Source: JAWLCQ01 sp041687095
Lineage (GTDB): Bacteria; Planctomycetota; Phycisphaerae; SM23-33
Direction: 5' to 3'
DNA: 6,777 nucleotides
Assembly: GCA_041687095.1 (NCBI GenBank)
Contig: JAWLCQ010000229.1
Location: 1-6,777, forward strand
Shown: positions 1 through 4,708 of the stretch, piece after piece
Layout: each line of letters begins with the position of its first letter
Position numbering within the stretch: the stretch's first letter is position 1
The notes under the pieces: generated by a model
The model's database searches: none
What the model was told of the DNA's origin: nothing
Seen by the model: the letters and a program-made list of their open reading frames with translations, nothing else
Program-made: the position numbers and the translations under genes

Positions 1-65
1 GCGTGGGCGACGGCGGAGAGGCTATGGTAGACCTGTCCGTCGTAGAAGATCCCGTTGTCGAGGAT
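1..65. repeat. Left copy of 65-bp terminal direct repeat
   Basis: These bases are identical to 6713-6777, and both copies are flush with the window ends. Such an exact end overlap is what an assembler produces when a circular molecule is opened at a k-mer. The repeat lies inside the DUF2924 gene and the reading frame continues perfectly across the join, so it is most likely the same DNA sequenced once and written twice. The circle would be 6,712 bp. Confidence 0.93.
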
Positions 66-167
66 CTCGATAATGTGCATCTGGCCCTTGTAGGGCCGCT
101 TGAGGATCGTCCCGGGCGCGGGCAGGCGGCAGTCGCGGGGGCGGGGGATGCGCTCGCGGCTGGTCAT
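1..167 (-). CDS. DUF2924 family protein, N-terminal part (gene continues at 6712 when the circle is closed)
   Basis: Start ATG is at 167-165 on the minus strand. The frame runs off base 1 and continues at 6712, ending with TGA at 6645-6643; the two pieces total 237 bases, giving 78 aa. The protein begins MTSRERIPRPR and holds the DUF2924 core: PGTILKRPYKG, then an I-L-D-N-G-I-F-Y-D-G hairpin, then YHSLSAVAHAITG and HWNGYLFFNL. That matches the family pattern of 'PGT.L.R...G..H...V...G....G..Y.SLSAIA..ITG..WNG..FF.L'. Family members are often longer; this one is nearly the core alone. No clear ribosome site precedes the ATG. DUF2924 has no established activity, but it is commonly found directly before large serine recombinases, as here, so a helper role in recombination is a reasonable inference. 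Confidence 0.85.
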   Translation of the reverse strand, partial: MTSRERIPRPRDCRLPAPGTILKRPYKGQMHIIEILDNGIFYDGQVYHSLSAVAH

Positions 168-276
168 AGTCGCGCGACATCGCAGTCGTATTCGCGAGCG
201 GCAAGGCCTGCCGCTTGACGTGTAAAGAGTGGGAGCGCGCCAGTGAGGCGACGAAGTCGCTCTGCCGTCTGGGCGG
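168..276. other. Non-coding gap with a perfect 7-bp hairpin before DUF2924
   Basis: About 109 bases between the 53-aa gene and DUF2924, the longest gap in this part of the leftward set. It holds a perfect inverted repeat AGCGGCA-N5-TGCCGCT at 197-215 and a weaker GCGAC-GAA-GTCGC stem at 248-260. Neither is followed by a T-run on the minus strand, so neither looks like a terminator. I found no convincing promoter. Position just upstream of the recombinase operon makes it a candidate for an attachment site or a regulatory leader, but nothing proves either. Confidence 0.4.
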
Positions 277-438
277 TTACGGGGCATTGCTGTGCAGCGA
301 ACTCGGCGACAACTGAATCGTGTGTCCATGGCTTGAGCTGCACCAGTAGACGACACGCCTCCAGTCGCCTGTGGGCAGGTAGCCGGCCGCCGCACAGACG
401 CTCAGCATGATCAGGAGCGTGGGGAACAGGCGCGACAT
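277..438 (-). CDS. Small 53-aa protein with hydrophobic N-terminus
   Basis: ATG at 438-436 overlaps the RusA stop as TGATG, with GGAG eight bases upstream (GGAGATGAACTGATG), so translation is probably coupled. It ends with TAA at 279-277. The protein starts MSRLFPTLLIMLSVCAAAGY: one arginine, then a hydrophobic run at about residues 4-21 ending in small residues. It then has a short polar tail with Cys33 and a Ser-rich end. This looks like a signal peptide or single membrane helix. The L-S-V-C stretch resembles a lipobox but has Val where Gly, Ala or Ser is expected before Cys, so a lipoprotein is unlikely. I do not recognise the family. Good ribosome site and tight spacing argue that it is real. 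Confidence 0.6.
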   Translation of the reverse strand: MSRLFPTLLIMLSVCAAAGYLPTGDWRRVVYWCSSSHGHTIQLSPSSLHSNAP

Positions 439-818
439 CAGTTCATCTCCGATCCGCAGAGGGGGCAGCGACAGAGGGGCAGTTCGACGACATCGATCCG
501 CAGCCGCCCGCCCGGGACGACGTCCTTCCGTTGGGTCAGCAGCAAGTCGATCTGCGAGTCGTCGAGGTACACACCGGCGTGCTGGAGCGCATCAAGGGTC
601 GGCTTTTGTAGATTGTCCAGGTCGCGTCTTCGCCGGTCCGGCGGGAACGCGTCCATGGCGAGGGCGATGCGACCGGAGATCGGAGGCCGGCCGCTGCCAC
701 CCAGGAGGGCGCAGACGTTCCGGCGGAACGCCCGGCCCTCCCGGCTGATCAGCGTGCGGTGGCCCACATGCCGCCAGTACCGGTTCGCGGATGGGGGGTA
801 GGGGAGTGTCAGCATCAT
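438..818 (-). CDS. rusA: RusA-family Holliday junction resolvase
   Basis: Endonuclease that cuts four-way DNA junctions made during recombination or branched replication. At 126 aa it is close to E. coli RusA (120 aa). It opens with LPYPPSANRYWRH, typical of the family, and has the core RRRRDLDNLQKPTLDAL followed by GVYLDDSQI. Asp66, Asp68, Lys72 and Asp87 keep the spacing of the known E. coli residues D70, D72, K76 and D91, so it should be active. The C-terminus ends in LCRCPLCGSEMN, a Cys-rich tail not essential to the fold. The start overlaps the stop of the zinc-ribbon gene as ATGA; a second ATG three bases on is possible. RusA genes are typically of phage origin and sit beside ssDNA-binding genes, as here. 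Confidence 0.93.
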   Translation of the reverse strand: MMLTLPYPPSANRYWRHVGHRTLISREGRAFRRNVCALLGGSGRPPISGRIALAMDAFPPDRRRRDLDNLQKPTLDALQHAGVYLDDSQIDLLLTQRKDVVPGGRLRIDVVELPLCRCPLCGSEMN

Positions 819-1018
819 CCGTTGGGCTCCCCTGCCAGGGCGCGAGGATGCCGGATGCCCTTACGCCCCCGTCCCTCGCTGAAGTACCGGGGCACGTGGG
901 TGTTCTGAAGGTATCCTGCGTGACGCATCTCGGTCAGCAGCTCAAAGGCGCACGGACGGCAGTATCGGTTCTTGCGGTTGTCGAGCGGTTCGCCGCAGGT
1001 CTCACAGTGGGTGGCCAT
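815..1018 (-). CDS. Small CxxC-CxxC zinc-ribbon protein
   Basis: A 67-aa protein starting MATHCETCGEPLDNRKNRYC. Cys5, Cys8, Cys20 and Cys23 form a CX2C-X11-CX2C zinc-binding ribbon, followed by a short helix (FELLTEMRHAGYL) and a basic, glycine-rich tail. The ATG at 1018 is preceded by AGGAGG, which overlaps the stop of the DUF669 gene; its own stop overlaps the RusA start as ATGA. So it lies in the middle of a phage-type recombination cluster. A nucleic-acid-binding or protein-adaptor role is likely but cannot be read from the sequence. The exact family is not recognised. Confidence 0.8.
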   Translation of the reverse strand: MATHCETCGEPLDNRKNRYCRPCAFELLTEMRHAGYLQNTHVPRYFSEGRGRKGIRHPRALAGEPNG

Positions 1019-1028
1019 GGGGCTCCTC

Positions 1029-1487
1029 CTATCGCTTCCACGGGGGCGTGTTGTCGGAGGGCTTGGCCTGCTGGGGCTGGCCGCCGGCGGCGTCCTTGGG
1101 CTCGTAGCCCTTGATCTCGTTGGTCAAGTCGCCGGTGTCCTGCCGCTTCCGTACCTTGACGGTCAAGGTAAGGGGCAGATTGTGCAGGTCCGCAGAGTCC
1201 CGCGGCTGCATGACCCCCACCGCCCGGCACAGGGCCGAGAGGTTCCCCCGGGCGATCTTCACCGTCTGGGCGTTGGGGTGGTGGATGCACAGGCGGTCCC
1301 AGACCCGGCGGTCCTTGTACTCGCCGTCGAGGATCGTGAACTCCAGTTGCAGGTAGTTGCCGTCGCCGCTCTTGGTGGGCTTCATCTCGCTGGCGGTGAT
1401 GGCCGCGAGGTACTTGCCCGCGGGCAGGGGCTCGAAGGGGGTGTTGGGTTCGACTTCGTTGGCGTTGAAGTGTCCGAGATCGGCCAT
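1029..1487 (-). CDS. DUF669 family phage protein, probable ssDNA-binding
   Basis: A 152-aa protein with the DUF669 pattern: EPLPAGKYLAAITASEMKPT, then SGDGNYLQLEFTILDGEYKD, then a RRVWDRLCIHHPNAQTVKIA segment and a helix ending LSALCRAVGV. A second beta-rich stretch (LTLTVKVRKRQDTG) follows, then a flexible Gly/Gln/Pro-rich tail ending DNTPPWKR. DUF669 proteins are found in phage replication and recombination clusters next to RusA and are often treated as single-strand DNA-binding proteins; that role is inference from context. The tail resembles the flexible tails of SSBs but lacks a clear acidic tip. Start ATG at 1487 follows AAGGAG (1502-1497) at good spacing. It lies just after the sigma gene and just before the zinc-ribbon gene. 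Confidence 0.88.
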   Translation of the reverse strand: MADLGHFNANEVEPNTPFEPLPAGKYLAAITASEMKPTKSGDGNYLQLEFTILDGEYKDRRVWDRLCIHHPNAQTVKIARGNLSALCRAVGVMQPRDSADLHNLPLTLTVKVRKRQDTGDLTNEIKGYEPKDAAGGQPQQAKPSDNTPPWKR

Positions 1488-2155
1488 GTCAGTTCTCTCC
1501 TTGGGTCAGGGGGTGCAGGGCGTCGGCGTCGGTCCACCAGACATCCGCAGAGGGGGGAGATTTGCCGCGCGAATTCCTCCGGAACCAACCCCGCACGCCC
1601 AAAATGCCGCCGAATCTCCCGCATCATGGTGTAGATGGAGCTGCGGTGGACCCCCAACGCCCGCGCGGCCTTTGGGGGCGAGACGAACTTGAGCTCCTGA
1701 GCGGCCGCCTGAAGCCGCGGCCGCATTCCCGCCATCGCCTCCTCCATGTCCAGCCGCACCTGCAGCTGTGCGATGTCGTCGCGCCCCACGCGCTGCGGAA
1801 GCCCGGACCGGGAATCGGTCCCGTCCCCGGGGGCGTCGATTCCCCGCAGGCGACGCCGCCCCTCGATCTGCTTGAACTTGCGGACCGCCATGTCCAGCAC
1901 CCGGCAGGCGTAGGTGTGCCACCGGGACTTCGAGGGGTCGAACCGCGGGGCGGCCTTGAGCAGTTCGACTGCCATGTCCTGGTAGAGGTCGTCCTGGCGA
2001 CTTTCGTCGAGGCCGTAGCTGTCCGCCACCCGCCGGACGCGGAAGCCCATCCGTTCCAGGACGAACGGATCGAACAGCGATAGTGGCTGCCTGCCAGGGG
2101 AAGGGGGGATGCGGTCCGCGAGGTCCGCCCGCCGGTGGGGGGTCGTGCAAGTCAC
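1382..2155 (-). CDS. Sigma-70-like RNA polymerase sigma factor, 3' end probably frameshifted
   Basis: Region 2 is clear at about residues 50-105 (RQDDLYQDMAVELLKAAPRF, then DPSKSRWHTYACRVLDMAVR and a basic KQIEGRRRLR). A region-4 helix-turn-helix follows at about 157-186 (SPPKAARALGVHRSSIYTMM, REIRRHF). It should recruit RNA polymerase to particular promoters. I take GTG at 2155 as start because AAGGAG (2167-2162) lies six bases before it; an in-frame TTG at 2161 touches that site. As written the frame runs to 1382, 106 bases into DUF669. Dropping one C from the six-C run at 1557-1552 gives a tail SADVWWTDADALHPLTQGEN ending at TGA 1491-1489, one base before the DUF669 ATG and with G/C-rich third positions. 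The true product is therefore probably about 221 aa. Confidence 0.82.
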   Translation of the reverse strand: MTCTTPHRRADLADRIPPSPGRQPLSLFDPFVLERMGFRVRRVADSYGLDESRQDDLYQDMAVELLKAAPRFDPSKSRWHTYACRVLDMAVRKFKQIEGRRRLRGIDAPGDGTDSRSGLPQRVGRDDIAQLQVRLDMEEAMAGMRPRLQAAAQELKFVSPPKAARALGVHRSSIYTMMREIRRHFGRAGLVPEEFARQISPLCGCLVDRRRRPAPPDPRRELTWPISDTSTPTKSNPTPPSSPCPRASTSRPSPPAR

Positions 2156-2161
2156 GCCCAA

Positions 2162-2185
2162 CTCCTTTTTCCGCGCGTCTGCGCG
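2162..2185 (-). promoter_or_regulatory. Ribosome site of the sigma gene with adjoining GC hairpin
   Basis: AAAAAGGAG ends at 2162, six bases before GTG 2155, and decides the start of the sigma gene. Directly upstream, 2185-2172 reads CGCGC-AGAC-GCGCG on the minus strand: a five-pair GC stem with a tetraloop ending four or five bases before the ribosome site. It sits between the terminator T-run and the ribosome site and may hold the latter open or help gate it. Confidence 0.6.
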
Positions 2186-2186
2186 T

Positions 2187-2233
2187 AAAAAAGGCCCGCG
2201 GAAGAACGCCGGCGGGAGCGCTTTCGCGGGCCT
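2187..2233 (-). terminator. Rho-independent terminator or attenuator ahead of the sigma gene
   Basis: On the minus strand AGGCCCGCGAAAG (2233-2221) pairs with CTTCCGCGGGCCT (2204-2192): thirteen pairs with one G-T wobble, a 16-base loop, then TTTTTT at 2192-2187. This is a textbook intrinsic terminator, active only leftward. It lies after the 490-aa gene but only about 20 bases before the ribosome site of the sigma gene, leaving no room for a promoter between. It either ends the upstream transcript with a sigma promoter hidden before it, or acts as an attenuator in the sigma leader. Confidence 0.85.
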
Positions 2234-2251
2234 CGGTCAGTGACTTCGTCT

Positions 2252-2276
2252 CACCGGCTCTCGCTCTTCGCCGGTG
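2252..2276. repeat. Perfect 7-bp hairpin in the sigma leader
   Basis: CACCGGC (2252-2258) and GCCGGTG (2270-2276) are exact inverted repeats around an 11-base loop, with no T-run on either side. On the minus strand its loop contains GAGCG, complementary to CGCTC in the loop of the terminator hairpin at 2187-2233, so the two loops could touch in RNA. Confidence 0.5.
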
Positions 2277-2281
2277 GGGGC

Positions 2282-2306
2282 GTCACGTCGGGCGTCACAA
2301 TGTCAC
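2282..2306. repeat. Three GTCAC direct repeats (possible operator)
   Basis: GTCAC occurs at 2282-2286, 2294-2298 and 2302-2306 (GTGAC on the minus strand), the first two within the longer shared GCGTCAC. Spacings are 12 and 8 bases. They lie after the stop of the 490-aa gene, where a promoter for the sigma operon would have to be. Short repeats in GC-rich DNA can arise by chance, so a binding site is only suggested. Confidence 0.35.
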
Positions 2307-2322
2307 GTTTGGCGTAACCTTC

Positions 2323-2334
2323 GAGGAATTCCTC
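2323..2334. repeat. 12-bp perfect palindrome directly after the 490-aa gene
   Basis: GAGGAATTCCTC is a perfect 12-base palindrome touching the TAG stop at 2337-2335. It is more AT-rich in the middle than its surroundings and could be a protein-binding site; no T-run follows it. Confidence 0.4.
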
Positions 2335-3807
2335 CTACGCCAGCACCCACTCGATCTCCCGATCGGGCTCGTAGACCATCTCCGTCCCCAACTTGACGCC
2401 GTTCCGCAGGTGGGCGGCCAGGCGGGCGTCGCTGGGGGCGATCTTGTCGATCGCGGTCTTGATGACGCGAGCGACCCGGCGGCGGACCGCGTCGATATCG
2501 TCCCCGATCCTGCGACTCCTGCCACGGAGGCGCAGGGACGACGACAGGTACGACGCGATGGCCCCGATCTCCGCGTCGATCTCTTCCAGCCGGCCGGGAT
2601 CGGCGCGATCGCGCTCGGTGACCAGGGCGTCGTAGCGGGCCTCGCACTCGCGGAGGGTCTGGCGGTCGACGGCGTCGTCGCCCCGGCCGGACTGCACCTG
2701 GAGCCCCTCGGCCGCCGCAGTGCGATCGCTCCGCCCCGCGCCCGCCACGTCGGACATCATGCGGACGATGTGCATGCTCTGCTGCGGGTGGCGGAGGAGG
2801 TAGTGGAGGAAGTGCGGGCCCTTGAGGTTGCCGTCGAGGAACGTTTCGCGGCCCTCGAACCGTAGGGCCCACATGCCGCGCTTGGCGAACTGGTAGGGGG
2901 GCGGGGCGGGCACCGGCGGCTCTTCATAGCCGAACCTGGGCGGCGGAGGCGCCGAGCAGGGCCCGCCGTCGATCATGTCCAGCAGGTGGTCCAGCGCCGC
3001 CCGGGACGCCGGCGCCAGGTCCACGCCCAGGCGGGCGAAGGCGAGGCTACGATTCCAAACCGCCTCCCACAGGAGGTTCCACATCCGCCGGTGGCGGCAC
3101 TCCGAGCGGAAGATCGCCACGCCGTCGTCGAAGAACCCGACCATGTTGTCGGGCGCCTCCTCCGTGGCGCCGACCGGCAGGACCAGCCGGTAGTACCGTC
3201 GAAGCCCCAGGTCGTCCGCCAGCAGCCCGATCTCGTACATCAGGTAGATCCACTCGCCCAGGGGCGCCACCGGATCGCCGCCGCTGTTGAACCGCCGGCC
3301 CCCGGGATCGTCGAGGTCCGCCAAGTGCCCCATGATCGGCAGCGCCACCGTCTTCGCCAACTGCTCGACGCTCCGCCGGTCCCCGCAGATGTACGAGTGG
3401 CCGATCCCCTCCAGCCGGCGTTCCACCTCGGGCGGCACGGTCCCAAGTCCAGCCTCGGCGGCGGCGAAGGGGAACCCCCGCGTCTGCCAGGGCGCCGGGG
3501 TGGTCTGGCACTCCTCGGCCGGGCAGAGCATCGACAGCAGGAACTGGCGGGCGACGTGCCCCAGTCGCGGCCGGACGAACACGAACGGCTCGTCAGGCAG
3601 CCCCCCGGGGCCGCTGGGCCGCACGTGTCGGCCGCGGATGCCGATCTCCAGGTGCCGCAGGCCCAGGTTCCGCGTCGTCAGGTCCTTGGCGATGTCCCGC
3701 AGGCTCTCGATGTGGCGGCGGACGCCGTGGGGCAGGGACTTCACTCGCGACAGAAGGCCCTCGCCCTCGCCGCCCATCGCGATGGTGTTTGATGTAAGAA
3801 TGGACAT
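2335..3807 (-). CDS. Large protein of unknown N-terminal half with C-terminal winged-helix-like and helical module
   Basis: From ATG 3807 the product is 490 aa; the frame is open to a GTG at 3852, but that start would lie in the AT-rich control region. No start has a strong ribosome site; ATG 3777 is another option. Residues 1-280 are soluble-looking, with WIYLMYEIGLLADDLGLRRY and MWNLLWEAVWNRSLAFARLG as the best helices, and match no family I know. A Pro-rich linker (about 283-305) leads to MWALRFEGRETFLDGNLKG and FLHYLLRHPQQSMHIVRM, resembling a small winged-helix-like domain ('F.G....LKDLKGL.YL..LLRHPG'). A charged coiled coil (380-425) and a C-terminal domain (RGRSRRIGDDIDAVRRRVAR, ending Y-E-P-D) follow. 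I have seen this C-terminal pair in large regulators and ATPases of high-GC bacteria. A regulatory or sensor role is inference; no catalytic motif is visible. Confidence 0.75.
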   Translation of the reverse strand: MSILTSNTIAMGGEGEGLLSRVKSLPHGVRRHIESLRDIAKDLTTRNLGLRHLEIGIRGRHVRPSGPGGLPDEPFVFVRPRLGHVARQFLLSMLCPAEECQTTPAPWQTRGFPFAAAEAGLGTVPPEVERRLEGIGHSYICGDRRSVEQLAKTVALPIMGHLADLDDPGGRRFNSGGDPVAPLGEWIYLMYEIGLLADDLGLRRYYRLVLPVGATEEAPDNMVGFFDDGVAIFRSECRHRRMWNLLWEAVWNRSLAFARLGVDLAPASRAALDHLLDMIDGGPCSAPPPPRFGYEEPPVPAPPPYQFAKRGMWALRFEGRETFLDGNLKGPHFLHYLLRHPQQSMHIVRMMSDVAGAGRSDRTAAAEGLQVQSGRGDDAVDRQTLRECEARYDALVTERDRADPGRLEEIDAEIGAIASYLSSSLRLRGRSRRIGDDIDAVRRRVARVIKTAIDKIAPSDARLAAHLRNGVKLGTEMVYEPDREIEWVLA

Positions 3808-3852
3808 TTCTAACTTTAAAGCGCAATAGTTACTCTCATATGCAGTCTCCAC
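3789..3852. promoter_or_regulatory. AT-rich divergent control region with dyad
   Basis: This is the only clearly AT-rich stretch in the window and lies between the two divergent gene sets. It holds an inverted repeat TAACT (3811-3815)-N12-AGTTA (3828-3832) and the palindrome CTTTAAAG (3814-3821), just ahead of ATG 3807. A weak rightward promoter could be TTGATG (3789-3794) with TAACTT 16 bases on. Leftward, TTGTAA lies near 3859-3854 without a clear -10. It is the natural site for promoters and for the XRE protein to bind; exact promoters cannot be fixed by eye. Confidence 0.5.
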
Positions 3853-3886
3853 GTTACAATCCCGGGAGTGGCACCTTTGGCCGGAC

Positions 3887-4027
3887 GTGGCTCGCGACGC
3901 CGGATGCGGCAGCGGTGCGGGCTGGCCTACGGTGGTCGATGCCCAAGCGGCGGAAGCGTCCGCCTATGGAGTGTACAGCCGAACGAGGACTCTGGTTCGC
4001 GCCCTGCCCGCCGGAGTGCCATTTTGA
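3887..4027 (+). CDS. Possible micro-ORF A (about 31-46 aa)
   Basis: Open frame from GTG 3887 (or GTG 3932) to TGA 4025-4027. The second half reads VVDAQAAEASAYGVYSRTRT and ends L-P-A-G-V-P-F, with mostly G/C third positions and a natural-looking composition. Its stop overlaps the TTG start of micro-ORF B as TTGA, mirroring the ATGA overlaps elsewhere on this element. Against it: neither GTG has a ribosome site and I recognise no family. It could be a leader peptide or a decayed gene. Confidence 0.28.
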   Translation: MARDAGCGSGAGWPTVVDAQAAEASAYGVYSRTRTLVRALPAGVPF

Positions 4028-4098
4028 GCCCCAGAGAGATCGTGACGGACCGCGGCCCGCGTCAGGTCGCCCTCCGCGGAGAGGTCGTGACGCGCTAG
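4024..4098 (+). CDS. Possible micro-ORF B (24 aa)
   Basis: TTG at 4024 follows GGAG (4013-4016) by seven bases. The frame codes for LSPREIVTDRGPRQVALRGE plus VVTR and stops at TAG 4096-4098, which overlaps the ribosome site of the 75-aa gene. About 20 of 24 third positions are G or C, as in the real genes here. The repeated REIVT / GEVVT stems from the 14-base DNA repeat at 4034 and 4079. It may be a coupling or leader peptide; its size keeps confidence low. Confidence 0.28.
   Translation: MSPREIVTDRGPRQVALRGEVVTR
4034..4092. repeat. Imperfect 14-bp direct repeat, 45 bp apart
   Basis: GAGAGATCGTGACG (4034-4047) and GAGAGGTCGTGACG (4079-4092) match at 13 of 14 positions. They lie just before the ribosome site of the 75-aa gene and could be binding sites for a regulator such as the XRE protein, or simply part of micro-ORF B. 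Confidence 0.45.
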
Positions 4099-4108
4099 GG
4101 AGTCGTGC

Positions 4109-4336
4109 ATGGCCGCATGGAGGCGGCGTCGGTCCAGCGCGGTCTGCCGCCATGTGGCGACGGTCGTCGCGCGCGACGGCGGGTCCGCCAGCGACGAATG
4201 CCGGCAGGGACTGCTCGCCTACCTGGAAGCGTCGGTGCAGCGCGGACAATGGCGGGAGGCGGAGATCGTCGCCTATCATGTCATGATGGCACGACATGTC
4301 TCCGCCGACACGTTCGATGATGCGGCCGGGAACTGA
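4109..4336 (+). CDS. Hypothetical 75-aa protein
   Basis: ATG at 4109 follows AGGGAG (4097-4102) by six bases. The protein starts MAAWRRRRSSAVCRHVATVV and has a convincing amphipathic helical middle (LLAYLEASVQRGQWREAEIV, AYHVMMARHVSADTF) and an acidic end. About three quarters of third positions are G/C, above the competing antisense frame at 3854-4297, so I prefer this gene. No family is recognised; the basic start could bind nucleic acid. It ends four bases before a GTG that may start the XRE gene, so the two probably share a transcript, the usual place for a small partner or antirepressor of such a regulator. That role is inference only. Confidence 0.55.
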   Translation: MAAWRRRRSSAVCRHVATVVARDGGSASDECRQGLLAYLEASVQRGQWREAEIVAYHVMMARHVSADTFDDAAGN

Positions 4337-4372
4337 GTCGTGCCCCGTCGGCCGAAGGACCGGCGGACACCC

Positions 4373-4708
4373 ATGAGTCTAGGACGAAACATCCGGTTCG
4401 TGCGGATCGCCGCCGGCCTCAAGCAGGGGGAGATGGCCAAGCGGCTGGAGATCACGCAGAACTACCTCTCGCTGCTGGAGAACGACAAGGCCGAGCCCAG
4501 CCTGGCCCTGCTGCGCCGCCTGTGCCGGATGTTCCGCGTCCCGCTCACGTTCCTGCTCATGGAGGAGGAGGCGACGGACGAGGGCGAGGATCCCGAGATG
4601 GAGCACGTCCTCAGCGAACTGCAGGACCTCCTGCGGCATCGCCAGCAGGCCCGTCGCAAGGCCCGCACCCAGGGCCCCCCAAAGAAGTCCCGTAAGCGGC
4701 CGTCCTGA
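4373..4708 (+). CDS. XRE/Cro-CI family transcriptional regulator
   Basis: A 111-aa DNA-binding protein. Residues 1-60 form the helix-turn-helix: MSLGRNIRFVRIAAGLKQGE, then MAKRLEITQNYLSLLENDKA, then PSLALLRRLCRMFRVPLTFL, all family hallmarks. An acidic stretch (EEEATDEGEDPEMEH), a short helix (VLSELQDLLRHRQQARRKA) and a basic Pro/Lys-rich tail follow. There is no peptidase or dimerisation domain of lambda CI size. GTG 4340 would add 12 residues (MPRRPKDRRTP), but ATG 4373 fits family starts better; neither has a strong ribosome site. It is the only recognised regulator reading rightward, so it likely controls the divergent region, in the manner of phage and integrative-element repressors. Its last 98 bases overlap the convergent helix-turn-helix gene. 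Confidence 0.9.
   Translation: MSLGRNIRFVRIAAGLKQGEMAKRLEITQNYLSLLENDKAEPSLALLRRLCRMFRVPLTFLLMEEEATDEGEDPEMEHVLSELQDLLRHRQQARRKARTQGPPKKSRKRPS

Noticed and set aside
1..65. Terminal repeat as a transposon target-site duplication or inverted repeat
   Set aside because: It is direct, far longer than a target duplication, lies inside a coding frame and closes that frame exactly, which fits a circular contig overlap.
197..215. Hairpin as a terminator for the RusA/53-aa transcript
   Set aside because: No T-run follows on either strand, so it does not meet the pattern of an intrinsic terminator.
2083..3792. Long plus-strand frames at 2083-2865 and 2986-3792
   Set aside because: Antisense to the 490-aa gene and sigma leader; Arg/Pro/Gly-rich with no motif, and the first would read through the terminator.
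3840..4286. 148-codon plus-strand frame over the control region
   Set aside because: Arg/Pro-rich, starts inside the AT-rich promoter region and overlaps the better-supported 75-aa gene in another frame.
3854..4297. 147-codon minus-strand frame that would extend the leftward set
   Set aside because: Weaker third-position G/C bias than the plus-strand 75-aa gene it overlaps, no motif and no ribosome site seen.
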